A stretch of 64,000 nt of DNA, from contig CM062819.1 in the NCBI GenBank assembly GCA_031772625.1, positions 825,261,003 to 825,325,002 of the forward strand, read 5' to 3'. The notes under the pieces were generated by a model. It was not told the origin of the DNA and made no database searches. It saw nothing but the letters and a program-made list of their open reading frames with translations. The position numbers and the translations under genes are program-made. This stretch comes from Pinus tabuliformis. Taxonomy: Eukaryota > Streptophyta > Pinopsida > Pinales > Pinaceae. This document shows, piece after piece, positions 1 to 11,449 of the stretch; position 1 is the stretch's first letter, and every line of letters begins with the position of its first letter.

Positions 1-1675
1 AGTGAAGAAAAAATAATAAAATCAAATCATAGTTTACACTAGTGTTACAATTATTGTTACAACACAATTGGGATTGATTTAAAACAATTTCCTTTTCACA
101 AGAATTGGTCTGATTTAAAATAGAATTTGAATGATTGCTAATACCAACTTGTGAATTAGAAAGAAAACTATGACTATGAATATGAATGAGAGCTTGATCG
201 TCATATAAATCATAGATTGCACTGGTTTCTTGAATGTTGAAATCATGAGTATGATTAATTATTTGAAAATGAGAACTATTTGAAACAATTTCTGAATTAG
301 AGCGTTCTTCATTTTCATATTTGATTACACTTTGATAATGATGATTCAATAGTGAAGCAGACAAATCAATGTCCTCAATGTCAAAGTAACTATCATAAAT
401 GACCTCACGATATTCATTAGAATTCCCTTTGATCTCATCCAATGTATCAAAACAAAAAGGAATATAAAGCACATGTTCATTAATGCCAGAAGAATGATCA
501 ATAATTAATTCTCTATCTTGATAAAAACTAATTGGCAATTCATTAAGATCAACCTCTTTATTTTCTGAAATATCATTAATGTTAAGAGGGGATAAATTGC
601 TATCAACAAAAATATCAGGATAAAGGGAAAAATGAGAATCAAAAGCAATGGATTTAAAAGTGTCTTTATTTGAGAACTCTTGTGCATTCTGCTCATTGTA
701 AATTTCAGATTTGAGATCATTCATTTGTGTACTTGTGCTTTCTTGAAGAATGTTGCTTTGCTGTCCTGAATTTGGCATTTTCTCATCATAAAAGAGTTCA
801 GAAATTTGTACAATAGATTGTGCGTTATTGGAAATTTTAATCGTTGCTTGTACTTGCTGATTTATGCTTTGATCTTCTGAATGTGACGCGCACTGATTTT
901 CAGATCCCCAAGCGATACCTTCTTCAAGATTATTGCTAATATCTTCTCGCATTTGAATAGTAAAATTTTCTAAGCTTTGTGATTGATATTCATTGACATG
1001 TGAAGGTGCATCCCGATCACTTTCAATACTGTATGAAGTGTGCACTAAATGAAGAAATTGATCATACATAATAGATTCCATTTCATTATCATTTGTTTGC
1101 ATCTTCATATTGGAATTCTCAATTGTGTTAATGTAATTGGAAGAAGTTTGAACAAAGCTTGAAATAATTCCACATGGATTATGAATGGGAGGAAGAGAGA
1201 AAATATGTACATAACAATCTAATAATTCTTCTTGCGAAGGTTTTTCTTCAATTTTAAAATTCAAACAATTTAAATGAAACCTGATGATAAAATCAACCAA
1301 AGATTCATTTTCGAATCATTGTAAATCTTTGATTTCTTCACATACTTATTCGTAGTTATAACAGTCAAATTTACAAAGGAACATTATAACAAATTGATCC
1401 CAGCTGTGAATGGAGGCAACTGGAAGCAATTGACACCAACTTCTGGCTTTTGCCAACAATATAAGAGTAAAAATCCTGCATAAAATACCTTCATCAATTC
1501 CTTGAAAAGTAGAATTTGAAAATTTTTGAATGAATTGTAAAGCATGTTTAAATGCAGAAGTATTACCCTTACCATTAAACTTTACTTGAGACAAGAGTCT
1601 TACCACTTAAGGTGGAGTATTGGAAGATGCACGTCCATGGATACAACTCCAAATTGGAAGTTTAAGAGGAGCCAT
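1..1675 (-). pseudogene. Gag-like polyprotein of a Ty3/gypsy-type element, C-terminus beyond the window edge
   Basis: Read on the minus strand from an ATG at 1675, one reading frame stays in register to position 1 and runs off the window. Residues about 25-115 match the Retrotrans_gag layout: a FNGKGN start, a leucine-rich helix, LLAKARSWCQLLP (the usual GKAxxWxxxLP) and a SWDQFVIMFLCKF motif. The remaining 440 or so codons are rich in Asn, Ser, Glu and Ile and match nothing I recognise. Three in-frame stops (1607-1609 TAA, 1346-1348 TAA, 1316-1318 TGA) each sit where a Gln or Arg codon would fit, so C-to-T decay is likely. From 1315 down to 1 the frame is fully open, which I checked codon by codon. 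Gag normally packages the element RNA. No protease or RT lies inside the window. Confidence 0.7.
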
Positions 1676-1733
1676 CGTGATAAATAAAATGTTAGAGTAC
1701 AAAGACTCCAATAGATAACAAGTTTTAGGCCCT

Positions 1734-1749
1734 CCTTCTAGCGCCAAAA
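1734..1749 (-). other. Primer-binding site of the left-edge gypsy-type element
   Basis: The minus strand reads TTTTGGCGCTAGAAGG just inside the LTR border at 1751 and about 60 nt upstream of the gag start. TTGGCGC primer sites are common in plant gypsy elements. The position between an LTR end and gag supports the call. Confidence 0.6.
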
Positions 1750-1750
1750 T

Positions 1751-3000
1751 TGTTGAAGCCTCGAAATTCCCTGCAACAACATTGGGGGATGACCACCCAG
1801 TCTGGACCTTAAAGCAGTTCCTTTTTTTTTTGGAATGGTGGTTCTGACTGGTTCAACTAGGTCCAGTTACCTTCGTTCAATCTCTAATGGCTTAAAATAT
1901 GACTTTCATCCACCAATGGAGAAGAGACATCAAATCAACCGTCTTGCTGATCAGGTAAGAAAGTGATCCTTAAGTTGATTTGGGGCTCAGCCAAGCCACA
2001 ACTAAAGTTTGCCTCTTTATGAAGAGGACTTTTAGAAATGTATAATTAATCTAAATGCAAAATTATTCTAAAATGCAAGCAGAAGGAACTAAATCCTAAT
2101 CCTATCTCAATTAGGCAGATATAGATATAACCCAACTGAGAGAAAGATATTTAAATGATTGAGATTTAAATATGTATGGCTTATAATGAATATCAAGCTA
2201 ACGAAGTAGTTCAATTAACTGACATTATGTATACCAAAACATATTCTATTCAGAGACCTCTTAACTGAAATAATAAACCAACAACATTTAGGAAGAAGTT
2301 CACAAAATGATATTGATTGTTTAATCAATAATTCGAATAATTAAACAATAATATGAGGAAGTAGTTCACACCATATCACTATTTGTTAAACCAGTATTAA
2401 AAGACAGATTTCTGAGTAAATAGTTACTCAGAAATCAGAATTCAACCCATAAGAACAGATATAAATAATAACATATGATTGAGACAAATTACTCATACTG
2501 ACAATAGTGCACAAATATGTATAAAATGACACATCCCTGCCATCATAAAATGAAATTAGTATTTAAAGCAGTAGTATTAGAAATATCAATTTATTGAATC
2601 CATTTCTCTGGCTCTGGTCTCCAACAATCCTTTACATTGTTTGAACTTTTGTTGTTACAACAAGAGTTGTAGAAGTGCAAACTCTGCCCATCATACATAA
2701 TTCAGAATGCAAAAGAAAAATCCTCAATAATCCCCAGATCTGAGATTTTCTCTCTTCCCACCTACAACTCTAAATTCCTATTACAAAAGTGCTTTTAGAA
2801 TTCCAAAATTACAGAGAGAAGCCCATATTGCGTTCTACAATCTGCTATTTATAATAGTTTCAAAAGAAATTCTTAACAAGAAAGTTTATTGAAGAAGAAA
2901 TTTGTTTAATCAATTTTCATTGGCTCAAAATTTCATTCTTTTATTGCTAGATCCTTCTCATTAATTGAGATTCTTTTCTCTTCATCTCTTCAACTATTTT
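1751..3000 (-). repeat. Probable 5' LTR of the left-edge element; outer border not resolved
   Basis: The inner border is clear: plus-strand TGTTGAAGCC at 1751, which is a minus-strand ...CAACA end directly before the primer site. A good minus-strand TATA box (TATAAATAG, plus 2845-2853) places the promoter inside this segment, so the LTR must extend beyond about 2900. I could not find a convincing second border or a target-site duplication. The end at 3000 is a placeholder and could be anywhere to about 3600. Confidence 0.5.
2845..2853 (-). promoter_or_regulatory. TATA box of the left-edge LTR
   Basis: The minus strand reads TATAAATAG in an AT-rich context, about 1.17 kb upstream of the gag ATG at 1675. 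It would start transcription about 30 nt further toward lower coordinates. Confidence 0.45.
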
Positions 3001-3776
3001 CCTGCAAAACAAATCAAAACAAAATTTAAAATACAAAAATAAAATGAAAATGCTAAATCTGGAATTAAAAGAAATCCAATCAAATTCAATTAAATAAATA
3101 ATTGAAAAGGAAATATGAGTTTTCTATTGATTCCTGTGATGATCTAATTGGCCAAAGAGATTATTTATGAATGGATCTACACTCAGAAGAAGTTGTGGGT
3201 GAATAAGAATGCATAAAACTGATTTTGTTAAAAATTCGAAGCCTGATCTTTTGCTAGATTTTAGACCCAATAAATGATCAAATCTGGAAATGAAACCACT
3301 TCAGAAATATTTTCCATAATTTTATCTTTTCAATGAGCCGTCTTGGGCCTCATTTGGCCAAGTAAAACTCTATTTATGAGCTGAAGTTGGTATATTAAAA
3401 TTGCCAAAATTTTGGAATTTCTGTTACCTGGGCTAAAAATCAGAATTTTAAATTAAATTATAATCCTAAATTAGATTACAATTATTATTTAATTAATGCT
3501 AATTAATTGTGATTACAAATTAAATTAATTATTCATAAAAATTAATTAAGATGGAAATGATTTAACAAAAATTAATTAAATTGTAACAATATTATATCAA
3601 TATTATAATTTAAATTATATTAAAATTATAATAAATATTATAATTATAATATCGTTATTATAATATAAATATAATATTAAATTAACATTTTTATATACAA
3701 ACCATTGAAATCAATCCAAAATCCATACAAAACAAACCATTGGAATTAATGTTTTTTCATTTATTCCATCCACATG
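3001..3776. other. AT-rich spacer, no gene seen
   Basis: The stretch is very AT-rich, with an ATTATAAT-type low-complexity patch at about 3470-3690. I see no coding frame or structural RNA. It may include the outer part of the left-edge LTR. Confidence 0.5.
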
Positions 3777-3796
3777 AAGAGGAGTGATGGAGGAGG
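3777..3796 (+). repeat. Left target-site duplication of the full-length LINE
   Basis: The 20-mer AAGAGGAGTGATGGAGGAGG occurs here and again, without mismatch, at 10638-10657, directly after the poly(A) tail. Long duplications next to a poly(A) are the signature of target-primed reverse transcription. Confidence 0.95.
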
Positions 3797-3932
3797 TTTT
3801 GTTTCCTTACCTCTAAGACATGAATCAATAGAATCCTAATTTCTCAGGCAAGGTGTGCTGCGCTGCGCGCGTCTGCCTGAACCGCGTGAACCCTGAGCTC
3901 TGATCTGCTTCGACCTGGGCCTTGGCCCAGCC

Positions 3933-5092
3933 ATGGGCTCTTCGGATCCGTCCCATGAGGATCCTGATCCGCAAAAAGCGTTCTCTGAACTGGTGAAGTC
4001 CCTTCCCCCGCAACGACCCAGACCTGTAACCACAAAATTTGTCAAGAAACTTGATGTGATGCAGGAAGTTCAACTGCCGCCAACTATTCCTCGTATGGCA
4101 GCACTTTCTCTTGCCGAGAAAGGATTAATAGGGAAATTTACAGGGCTTTGGCCATCGCCCAGAACAGTTCAAAGATGGGTCGAGCGAAACTGGTCAGACA
4201 AGATCCAAGGAAAAATATCCATCAAATTTTGTGGCAAAGGGTATTACACATTTCATTTTGAGTCAAAGGAGGACAAAGATCTAATATTCAGGAATGGGCC
4301 ATACTTCATGGACTCAAGGGGACTCTATCTCAACAAATGGACCCCAGATTTCGACCCGGAACTGGACATCCCAAGTGTTGTTCCAGTCTGGGTCCGCCTA
4401 CCTCACCTTCCTATACACTGCTGGGGGGATGATTTGGTTAAGGCCATAGGGAATGTTGTTGGCAAGTACATAGATCGCAGTGAGCCCAAGGACAACATGC
4501 AAGCATGTGTAAGGATCTGTGTTGAAGTGGATCTAGGTCGAGGATTGCCGGAAGCGATAAAGCTGAAAGTGGACGATTGGAGCCATATCTAGCAGCTGGA
4601 CTACGAACAGATTCCTTTTAAATGCAAAGTATGTCACGAATACAGACATTTCGCTAATAGATGCACAAAAGTTGTTAATGTAGACAGTGAAGAGCAGGAT
4701 GGCCACTGGGAAACTGTCAAAAAGAAGAAACCAACCCCCCCTCCAAGCCTTCTTTGGATCCTGAAATCCCTGGACCATCCAATCCGCGCCCTTTCTCCTC
4801 TTCCCCTTTATCCTCAAATCTACAACCCCCCGAACCGCCCCTTCCTCCCTCTACCAATCCCTTCTCTATCCTCTCTGCAGTAGAATCTGTCCCCGACAAC
4901 CCTTCCTTTGAACCCCCAATCTCCCTGCAACCTCCTTCCACCACCTCTCAGCCCCCTCCTGATTCCCTTTCATCCAGAATTACCAGAAGTTCTTCCAAGG
5001 AACATGGAGCAGCTAGTGATGTTTTGAAAAACAGGGACCGGGTAGAAAATCAACCAGGCAACAGAGGGATGAGAGCGCCCAAAAAGATATAG
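3933..5092 (+). pseudogene. LINE ORF1: RNA-binding protein with DUF4283 and CCHC zinc knuckle
   Basis: The first 219 codons from ATG 3933 are open and contain a DUF4283-like fold: ISIKFCGKGYYTFHFESKED, then the FRNGPYFMDSRGL and VVPVWVRLPHLPIHCW motifs and IGNVVGKYID. An in-frame TAG (4590-4592) follows, then in the same frame a C-x2-C-x4-H-x4-C knuckle (CKVCHEYRHFANRC, about 4620-4661). At the seven-C run 4735-4741 the frame shifts to the one that starts at 4754 and ends at 5092, a Pro/Ser-rich tail. ORF1 proteins of plant L1s coat the element RNA. The N-terminus was set at the first ATG after the leader. One nonsense and one frameshift break it. Confidence 0.85.
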
Positions 5093-5202
5093 CTATGGGC
5101 ACGACAAACCCCAATAGAATCTTTCATTCTTGGGCATCAAGAAAAAGAACCAAGCAGTAAAGACCAAGAGAGGCGAGCACCTCTCCGCATGCCCAATGTC
5201 CC

Positions 5203-8200
5203 ATGATGAAAATCCTATCTTGGAACAGCAGGGGTTTAGGGAACCCCTCCAAGCTAGCTGCCCTCAGAGAACTAATACACAACGAAAAACCAGAAATCAT
5301 GCTAATACAGGAAACAAAACAAGATCAGCACGAGATGAAAAAAATTATAAGCCAGCAGAGACAGTTTTTTGGAAGCATCAGTGAAGCCAGAGGAGCTTCC
5401 GGAGGCATTGTAACCATATGGGACAACAACAAATGGGTTTGTAGCTCTACAAACATTCATCAGAACTGGATCAAAACCACTCTCGACAACAGAACAGGCA
5501 GTCAAACAGTAACCATTTACAACGTTTATGCTCCCAACCACTACAGAGAAAAAGAAATCTGTTGGGACGATCTGAAGGTAAGCATAGAAGGGGAACAAAA
5601 CAACAAGCTCATAGTTGCAGGAGATTTCAATCTGATCCTTCACGCCAATGAAAAAAGAGGAGGAACTTTCACTCCAGACCCCTCCAGAGGCTGGCTAGAA
5701 ACCATCATCCAGGAGCACGATTTAGTTGATGTTACTCCCAAAAATCGCAGATACACCTGGAGCAATCGAAGGATCGGTGTTGGTAACATAATGGAACGAT
5801 TAGACAGATTTCTAATCAATATAGCTTTCCTCTCTTCTTTCTCAGCGGGATACGCTAATATTCTCAACACATCGGCCTCTGATCATTACCCCATTACGTT
5901 GACTCTGCAAAATCACTGCCCTCTTGGTCCCATCCCCTTTAAATACAACCTTCTTTGGAACCGGATACCAACAGCCAGAGAAGTGGTCCAAACGACATGG
6001 ATCCAGCATGTCGAAGGCTCACCAAGCTTTATTTGGGAATCAAAGCTAAAAAGAGTCAAGCAGGCACTAAAAGATTGGGTTAGGAACAACTATCAGGAAC
6101 AAGAAGAGAACAAAAAGAAAGTCAAAAGAGAGCTAGAAGATGTTCAACAAAAAATAGAAGAACAAGGACTATCTCATCAAAACAAAGATCACGAAGGAAA
6201 CTTATATGCACAGCTAAGCCAAATTAACAGGGAGGAAGAGATAAAATGGCGCCTAAAATCTAGGCAACTTTGGCTTCAAGCAGGGGATAAAAATACAACA
6301 TACTTCCACAAACAAGCTACTGTTAGAAAGCTCAGGAATACTGTAAGCATAATCACGGATAGTGAAGGAAATCGGTACAACACTCAGGAAACTATAAAGA
6401 AAGCTGCCACTAAACATTATAGGGACCTACTAACTGAAAATAAAGAGGAAGAAGATTATTCCGATTTTCTCCAGCATCTGCCCAAAGGGGTTACTCAAGA
6501 GATGAACAACAAGCTCAACAAAGAAATAGAGGAAGAGGAGGTTAAGGCAGCAATATGGAGCTTGCATCCCGACAAGGCTCCAGGACCGGATGGGTTCCCC
6601 ATCTGCTTCTTTAGGGAGTATTGGACAATGATAAAAAAGGACCTGATAAAGATGATCCGTTGGGTGCTAAAAAAAGGAAAGTTAGGAGGATTCACTAACT
6701 CCACTTATCTATCTCTCATACCCAAGGAAAACCGCCCCTCCTCCTTTTCTAGATTCTGACCCATTTCTTTATGTAACTCGTCCTATAAAATTATATCCAA
6801 AATCTTAGCAACCAGGCTCAAACCTCTTCTTCCCTCCTTGATTTCTGAAAATCAAGGAGGCTTCATTCCCAACAGGCATATCACCGACTACATCCTTCTT
6901 GTCCAAGAAGCCATTCACTCAAGCTTATCTAGGAAAGAAAAAGGATTTGTCTTAAAACTGGATCTAGCAAATGCCTTTGACAGAGTAAGGCATTCCTTCC
7001 TTTTTGTTGTTTTAATCAGAATGGGCTTCGAGCCATCTTTCATCAACATGATTGCAGCCTGCATTTCTGGGCCCTGGATATCCCCCCTGATCAACGGGGG
7101 GCCCTGTGAAGCTTTCCAATCCTCTCGAGGGCTAAGACAGGGCTGCCCCCTATCTCCTTACCTGTTCATCCTCATGGCCGAATCCTTCAGTCAAGCTTTA
7201 GATTACAATCGTAGAGTGGGGCTCATAACTGGCGTCAAATTTGGGAATGGAGCAAAAAACATTAACCATTCTCAGTTTGCTGAGGACACCCTGCTAATTG
7301 GGGGAGAATCTACCACAATAGCAAGGCGATTCAAGAAACTCCTGAACCAATTCATGGAGTATTCCGGAGGCAAGGTCAATCAGCTTAAAAGCTGCATCTA
7401 TGGATGGAACACTGCAAATCATGTTATACACAACATTGCAAGCATATTCGGAGTCACATGCAACCTGGAATGGACCCACTTCTCCTATTTAGGTATGCCT
7501 GTGAGCATGGGGCCCTTGAAGGCCGAAACCTGGAATGGAATCCTTGAAAAGATTAAGAGGAAAGTGCAGCAATGGGGTACAATGTGGCTTAATCCAACAG
7601 GCAGGCTTATTCTCCTTAAATCAGGTATTACTTCACTTCCTATCTATCGCTTTTCGTTATATCAAGCTCCAGCTATTTTTCATCATAAAATGGAAGTTTC
7701 TCTTAGACATTTCCTCTGGCAAAGGGGGGAAAACTGATAAGAACAAGTTCAACTTAGTTAGTTGGAAGAATGTAATCCAAACCCATGACAGAGGCGAGCT
7801 TGGCATCAGATCACCAAAGCTCCTAAACCTGGCCTTTGGTGCAAAAATTATATGGAGACTGATCACAGGGCCGACAATGTGGTGGAAAAAGGTACTGGAG
7901 GTAAAATACTTGAGCTGTCCAAGACAACAACTCTTAGACACCGACATTCCTAACAGAGAATCCACAAAAATCTGGAAACTTTGCAAGAAGGCTCTTCCAT
8001 TTATGCATCAAAACATCTCGAAAGTCCCTGGCGGGGGAACCAGCATTAAGTTTGGAACAGACAAAATTCTGGGGCAGCAACCTCTGGTCAGGAACGCAGA
8101 GGCCATTCCTGTTATAAATTGGCTTAACAATAAAGGATTATACCATTTGTCTCAAATCTCAAGATGGGACTCCCTCTCCCATGTCCGGATTGGCTGGAAT

Positions 8201-9477
8201 TTTCCTGAGCTTCCCAATGCCTTAGAACCTAGCTTCAACTCTCTGAAGATGCTCCTTCATAGCAAGGCTCCCATTCAAGAAGGTGAAATGGATGGTTTTC
8301 GATGGGATGCATCTGGAACAAATTATACAGTTAAATCCGGTCATCAATACCTCTGTAATAGCATCTATCACATAAGCCTATGGAATCATTGGAAAATAGT
8401 ATGGCGAGCAGAGGCTCCTCCAAAAATAAAATTCTTCATCTGGCTCTTACTGAAAGGTAAAATACTAACAGCTGAAAATCTAAGAAGAAGAGGCATCATT
8501 GGTCCATCCAGATGTTCGAATTGTTGCAAATCAGAGGAAACGATGCACCATTTATTCATAGAATGTCCAGTTGGCGTTGGCTGTTGGGAGAAAATGGCCT
8601 CAATAGGAAATACAAATTGGGAACCCCAATGCACTATAGCAGAGACAATATATAAATGGAGGAAATATTGCCCTTGGAAAGAAAAAAGAAGTAGTTTGGT
8701 GAAGAGAGTATGGAACACCCTCCCACACACTCTACTCTGGTGCATCTGGCTAGCTCGAAACCATAAAGTCTTCTAGGATAAAGGCTCAAGCATTTGTAAA
8801 ATTTTCCACAAAGCTAAAACACTCGCTCTGGAAACAATCTCAAGTAACACTACCTGCAAGATTGATGCAACAAACTATAGCATAGAGGAGCGAAACTTAA
8901 TCAGTTACATCTTGGAGAACAATCCCAATGCTCAAGAAGCCCGCAGGAGGGAGGTTCAGACAAAAGGAGAAGTCAGTACATGGAAACTGAGATTAAAAGA
9001 AGAAGAATTTGCTAACTGGATATGCAACTGTAACATCTTCCACTTATTTTTCGACGGGGCATCCAAGTCAAACCGGGTCTAGCCGGAGCAGGAGGGCTGA
9101 TTTGTAATGCCAATGGAGAATGTATTCTCCATTATGAATGGGGTCTCAGGAAGAACTCTAACAACAGAGCTGAAGCATTAGCTCTGTTCTAGGGCCTAAC
9201 CCAGTTAAATAAGCTAGGAATAAAAAAGGCGAAGGTATTTGGGGACTCCTCAGTCGTCATTCGCCTTATGGTGCATCAACAGAACACACCAAATACTCTC
9301 CTTTAGCAAATAAACAGACGCAACCAAATCCTTCATCAGGCAATGGAAGATATTAAATATTATCATATTCTCCGTAACTTGAATAAGAAAGCTGATGAGC
9401 GTGCCAACAAAGCATGTGAAAGACCCATCGGTATCCTGATCTATAACTCCAGCAAGTCCTTCCAACCCTTTCCATGA
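5203..9477 (+). pseudogene. LINE ORF2: APE endonuclease, reverse transcriptase, zf-RVT, RNase H
   Basis: From ATG 5203 the endonuclease has its usual residues in order: SWNSRGLG, LIQETKQ, AGDFNLIL, RLDRFL and SDHYPI. RT follows with KAPGPDGF, DLANAFDRV (motif A, about 6961) and RQGCPLSPYLF (motif B). Motif C reads FAED (GAG at 7282-7284) in place of the expected aspartate pair. A zf-RVT domain lies at about 8390-8600 and RNase H at 9050-9477 (FFDGAS, NNRAEAL, FGDSSVV, KADERAN). Breaks: TGA 6757-6759; a frameshift at the G-run 7724-7729; TAG 8774-8776; a frameshift near 9070-9076; and two further TAG codons in the RNase H part (about 9190 and 9305). The family enzyme nicks target DNA and copies the element RNA. 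This copy cannot. Confidence 0.9.
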
Positions 9478-10046
9478 CTCAGTCACATCTCCTTAGCATC
9501 AAGCACTACATCACTGACAGAATCACTGAGATGAATCATGAGATTTGAGCCGTCAGCAGAACAACTTATGGTATAAAGATTTGGAACAGATATGAAGTTC
9601 GTAAAACACTCAAGGGCATTGAAAGTCTCAACATCCCAGCCGGTAAATGTCTTCTCGGACTTGACCCTCGAGTCTTGCAAGATTTTCTCCAATCCTTTCT
9701 GCAGATACACTACCTCCTCAGCACAATAAGCATGCTCCCTTCCCGCCTTCGCTCCATGCTTTCTCCTCCTATTTATTGTTCCTCATATCGCTATTTTCAT
9801 TACTTTGTGCCTTGCTACCTCCGCGAGCAACTGTTCTCTAAGGTTCCCTCTCTCTTGTCTTCCTCAACGATCTGTTGCGCTTCCCTTAGAAACTATTCCT
9901 ACTCCATTTGCGCCAATCAGAACCTCTGGACAACTCCTCCTTGCTCCCGTTTGACCATCTGCACCTTCAAGCAAGCTCGTGTTCCTCTGTGTTCTGTTTC
10001 TTTTATTGTTGCAGGGATTTTGGATAGCAATAACCCTGAATCAAGC

Positions 10047-10421
10047 ATGGCTCGCTCTGAGGATTGCTTTCATTGTGCGGACCTGCAAGCTGAACTAGAG
10101 GAAGTAAGGGCGCAACATCGCATCTTGGAGAATCAGGTCAGGAACCTGGAGACCAGAATGGAGGATCAATATCGCACCATCAATGAAAAATACAGAGCAG
10201 AGATAGATCTCTTTCTGCATAGGGTAGCCTCTCTTCACGAGCAGTTTAGAAATCTGTCAAACCGATGTAGCCATGCTGAGGAATCCATAGCAATACTGCA
10301 GTATATGATGGACAAAAAGAACAAGGCAACAACTAGTTCCTCCAGTGTCAAACAGACAGAACAGGACCAAAATCCGGAGGAGTCCACAGCAAGGCAGATA
10401 AGCCACATAGAAAAAGATTAA
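10047..10421 (+). CDS. Third LINE ORF: 124-residue coiled-coil protein, function unknown
   Basis: From ATG 10047 this frame gives 124 residues, and the first 85 or so look like one continuous coiled coil: LQAELEEVRAQHRILENQ, then RNLETRM, an EIDLFLHRVASLHEQF stretch and a final IAILQYMMDKK. A polar Ser/Gln/Glu tail follows, then the 3' UTR. The same frame is open upstream to about 9550. A longer product would need a non-ATG start such as the TTG at 9675, and its hydrophobic Ser/Leu-rich stretch (about 9750-10030) looks less protein-like. It lies 570 bp past the ORF2 stop, inside the target-site duplications, so it moved with the element. Unlike ORF1 and ORF2 it has no break. It could be a true third ORF, a displaced ORF1-like coiled coil, or a captured host exon. 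Confidence 0.55.
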   Translation: MARSEDCFHCADLQAELEEVRAQHRILENQVRNLETRMEDQYRTINEKYRAEIDLFLHRVASLHEQFRNLSNRCSHAEESIAILQYMMDKKNKATTSSSSVKQTEQDQNPEESTARQISHIEKD

Positions 10422-10637
10422 AGATGTTATGCAAATGTAAATTTTGGTTATTTCACTATGTAAGAGTCTATAGCAGCTCAGGAAGCTTTAAGGTAAAACC
10501 AGCAGAACAATGATCAAGGAGAGATCCCATTTTGTAACTCCTTTGATCAAAATCACCAGAAGTATATTGTACTCCAAGAGAACTGACTCCTATTTTTTCA
10601 GCCATTAATATAGCAACCGAATTTGTAAAAAAAAAAT
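10422..10637 (+). other. LINE 3' UTR and poly(A) tail
   Basis: A 205-bp noncoding tail ends in ten A residues (10627-10636) and a T. Its start, AAATGTAAATTTTGGT (10433-10448), is shared with the 3' UTR of the ORF1-only LINE at 28855, so the two elements probably used related 3' recognition sequences. Confidence 0.75.
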
Positions 10638-10657
10638 AAGAGGAGTGATGGAGGAGG
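10638..10657 (+). repeat. Right target-site duplication of the full-length LINE
   Basis: Perfect 20-bp copy of 3777-3796, directly after the poly(A) tail. Confidence 0.95.
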
Positions 10658-11449
10658 GGAGTGGAGGATGAGGTGAGGTGGAGTGGAGAAGGAACCTTAT
10701 ATTACAAAGTTTTAACCTCTCGTATATTTTCCAAAATCACCCATCGCACATTTTTAAGGGTCGAGTTTGTGGTGCTTTAGATTTTTGCGATATGCGATAT
10801 GCAATATCGCAATATCGCATCGCAAATTTTGATCGCATTTCTGAAATCACAAATTTTGATCGCATTTCTAAAATCGCAAATTTTGAATCGCATTTCTTTC
10901 TTAGATCAAGATTTTGGGAGGAAGGAAGTGATATGAAGTGGGGCCGACGTGGAATTAATAATCCTACAAATTGGACTATAGCTATTTTGCAATTTTGAGA
11001 ATCTGGTTTTGGCAACTTGTTTTAAAATAACAAATTGAAGTAAAATACCAAGTTCTCAAAACGAGTTTTTCATTTATTGTACAACTTAATTGAGTCATTT
11101 TGTAGGACCGTTAGTGAAAAAATAGTAAAATTCACTAAAAGTTAATATTTACAATGAATGATTATTGAACTTAATTAGCTATGAAAAATAAAAATATTAT
11201 ACATTTATTTACATTTTTAGTCCAGGCGAGAAAACGATCAAACTTCAAAGGAGTGCCTTTTACAAATCGATTGACCAAATGAATCGAAACAAGTATTGAT
11301 GGAAAGCTAGTGAAAAGTCAGATTCAATGAAACAATCAAAATATAAATATGATAAAAATGAAAAAATGAGAAAATTGTAAGACAATTAACTTAAATGAAA
11401 ATCATAAAAGATGCTTAGCCAAAAAATTAATGGAAAGGGTCCCTATTAC
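10658..11449. other. Spacer with a short tandem repeat, no gene seen
   Basis: The flank of the LINE is GA-rich (10640-10690), then AT-rich. Apart from the 27-bp repeats at 10819-10900, I see no supported feature. Confidence 0.5.
10819..10900 (+). repeat. Three 27-bp tandem repeats
   Basis: The unit ATCGCAAATTTTGATCGCAT plus TTCTGAA occurs three times (10819-10845, 10846-10872, 10873-10900) with one or two changes each. It is preceded by a run of GATATGCGATATGCAATATCGC-like steps. The words ATCGC and its complement GCGAT recur throughout. Confidence 0.8.

Larger units (their letters stand above)
3797..10637 (+). mobile_element. Full-length L1-type LINE (6.84 kb) with three ORFs, all or most decayed
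   Basis: The borders are set by a perfect 20-bp target-site duplication and a terminal A-run (10627-10636). In order it carries a 136-bp leader, ORF1 (DUF4283 and CCHC knuckle), ORF2 (endonuclease, reverse transcriptase, zf-RVT, RNase H), a 3' ORF with a coiled coil, and a short 3' UTR. Such elements copy themselves by nicking DNA and priming reverse transcription at the nick. The intact duplication says the insertion is fairly young, but several stops and frameshifts and a changed catalytic residue make this copy inactive. Because its 5' end is not truncated, the leader at 3797 is probably the real transcription start area. Confidence 0.93.

Noticed and set aside
3825..4073. Minus-strand frames opposite LINE ORF1
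   Set aside because: They lie antisense to a clear DUF4283 frame, in GC-rich sequence, and have no motif. Shadows.
9483..9710. Minus-strand 75-codon frame between ORF2 and the coiled-coil ORF
   Set aside because: Its composition is protein-like, but the plus frame here is about as plausible, and no domain supports either.
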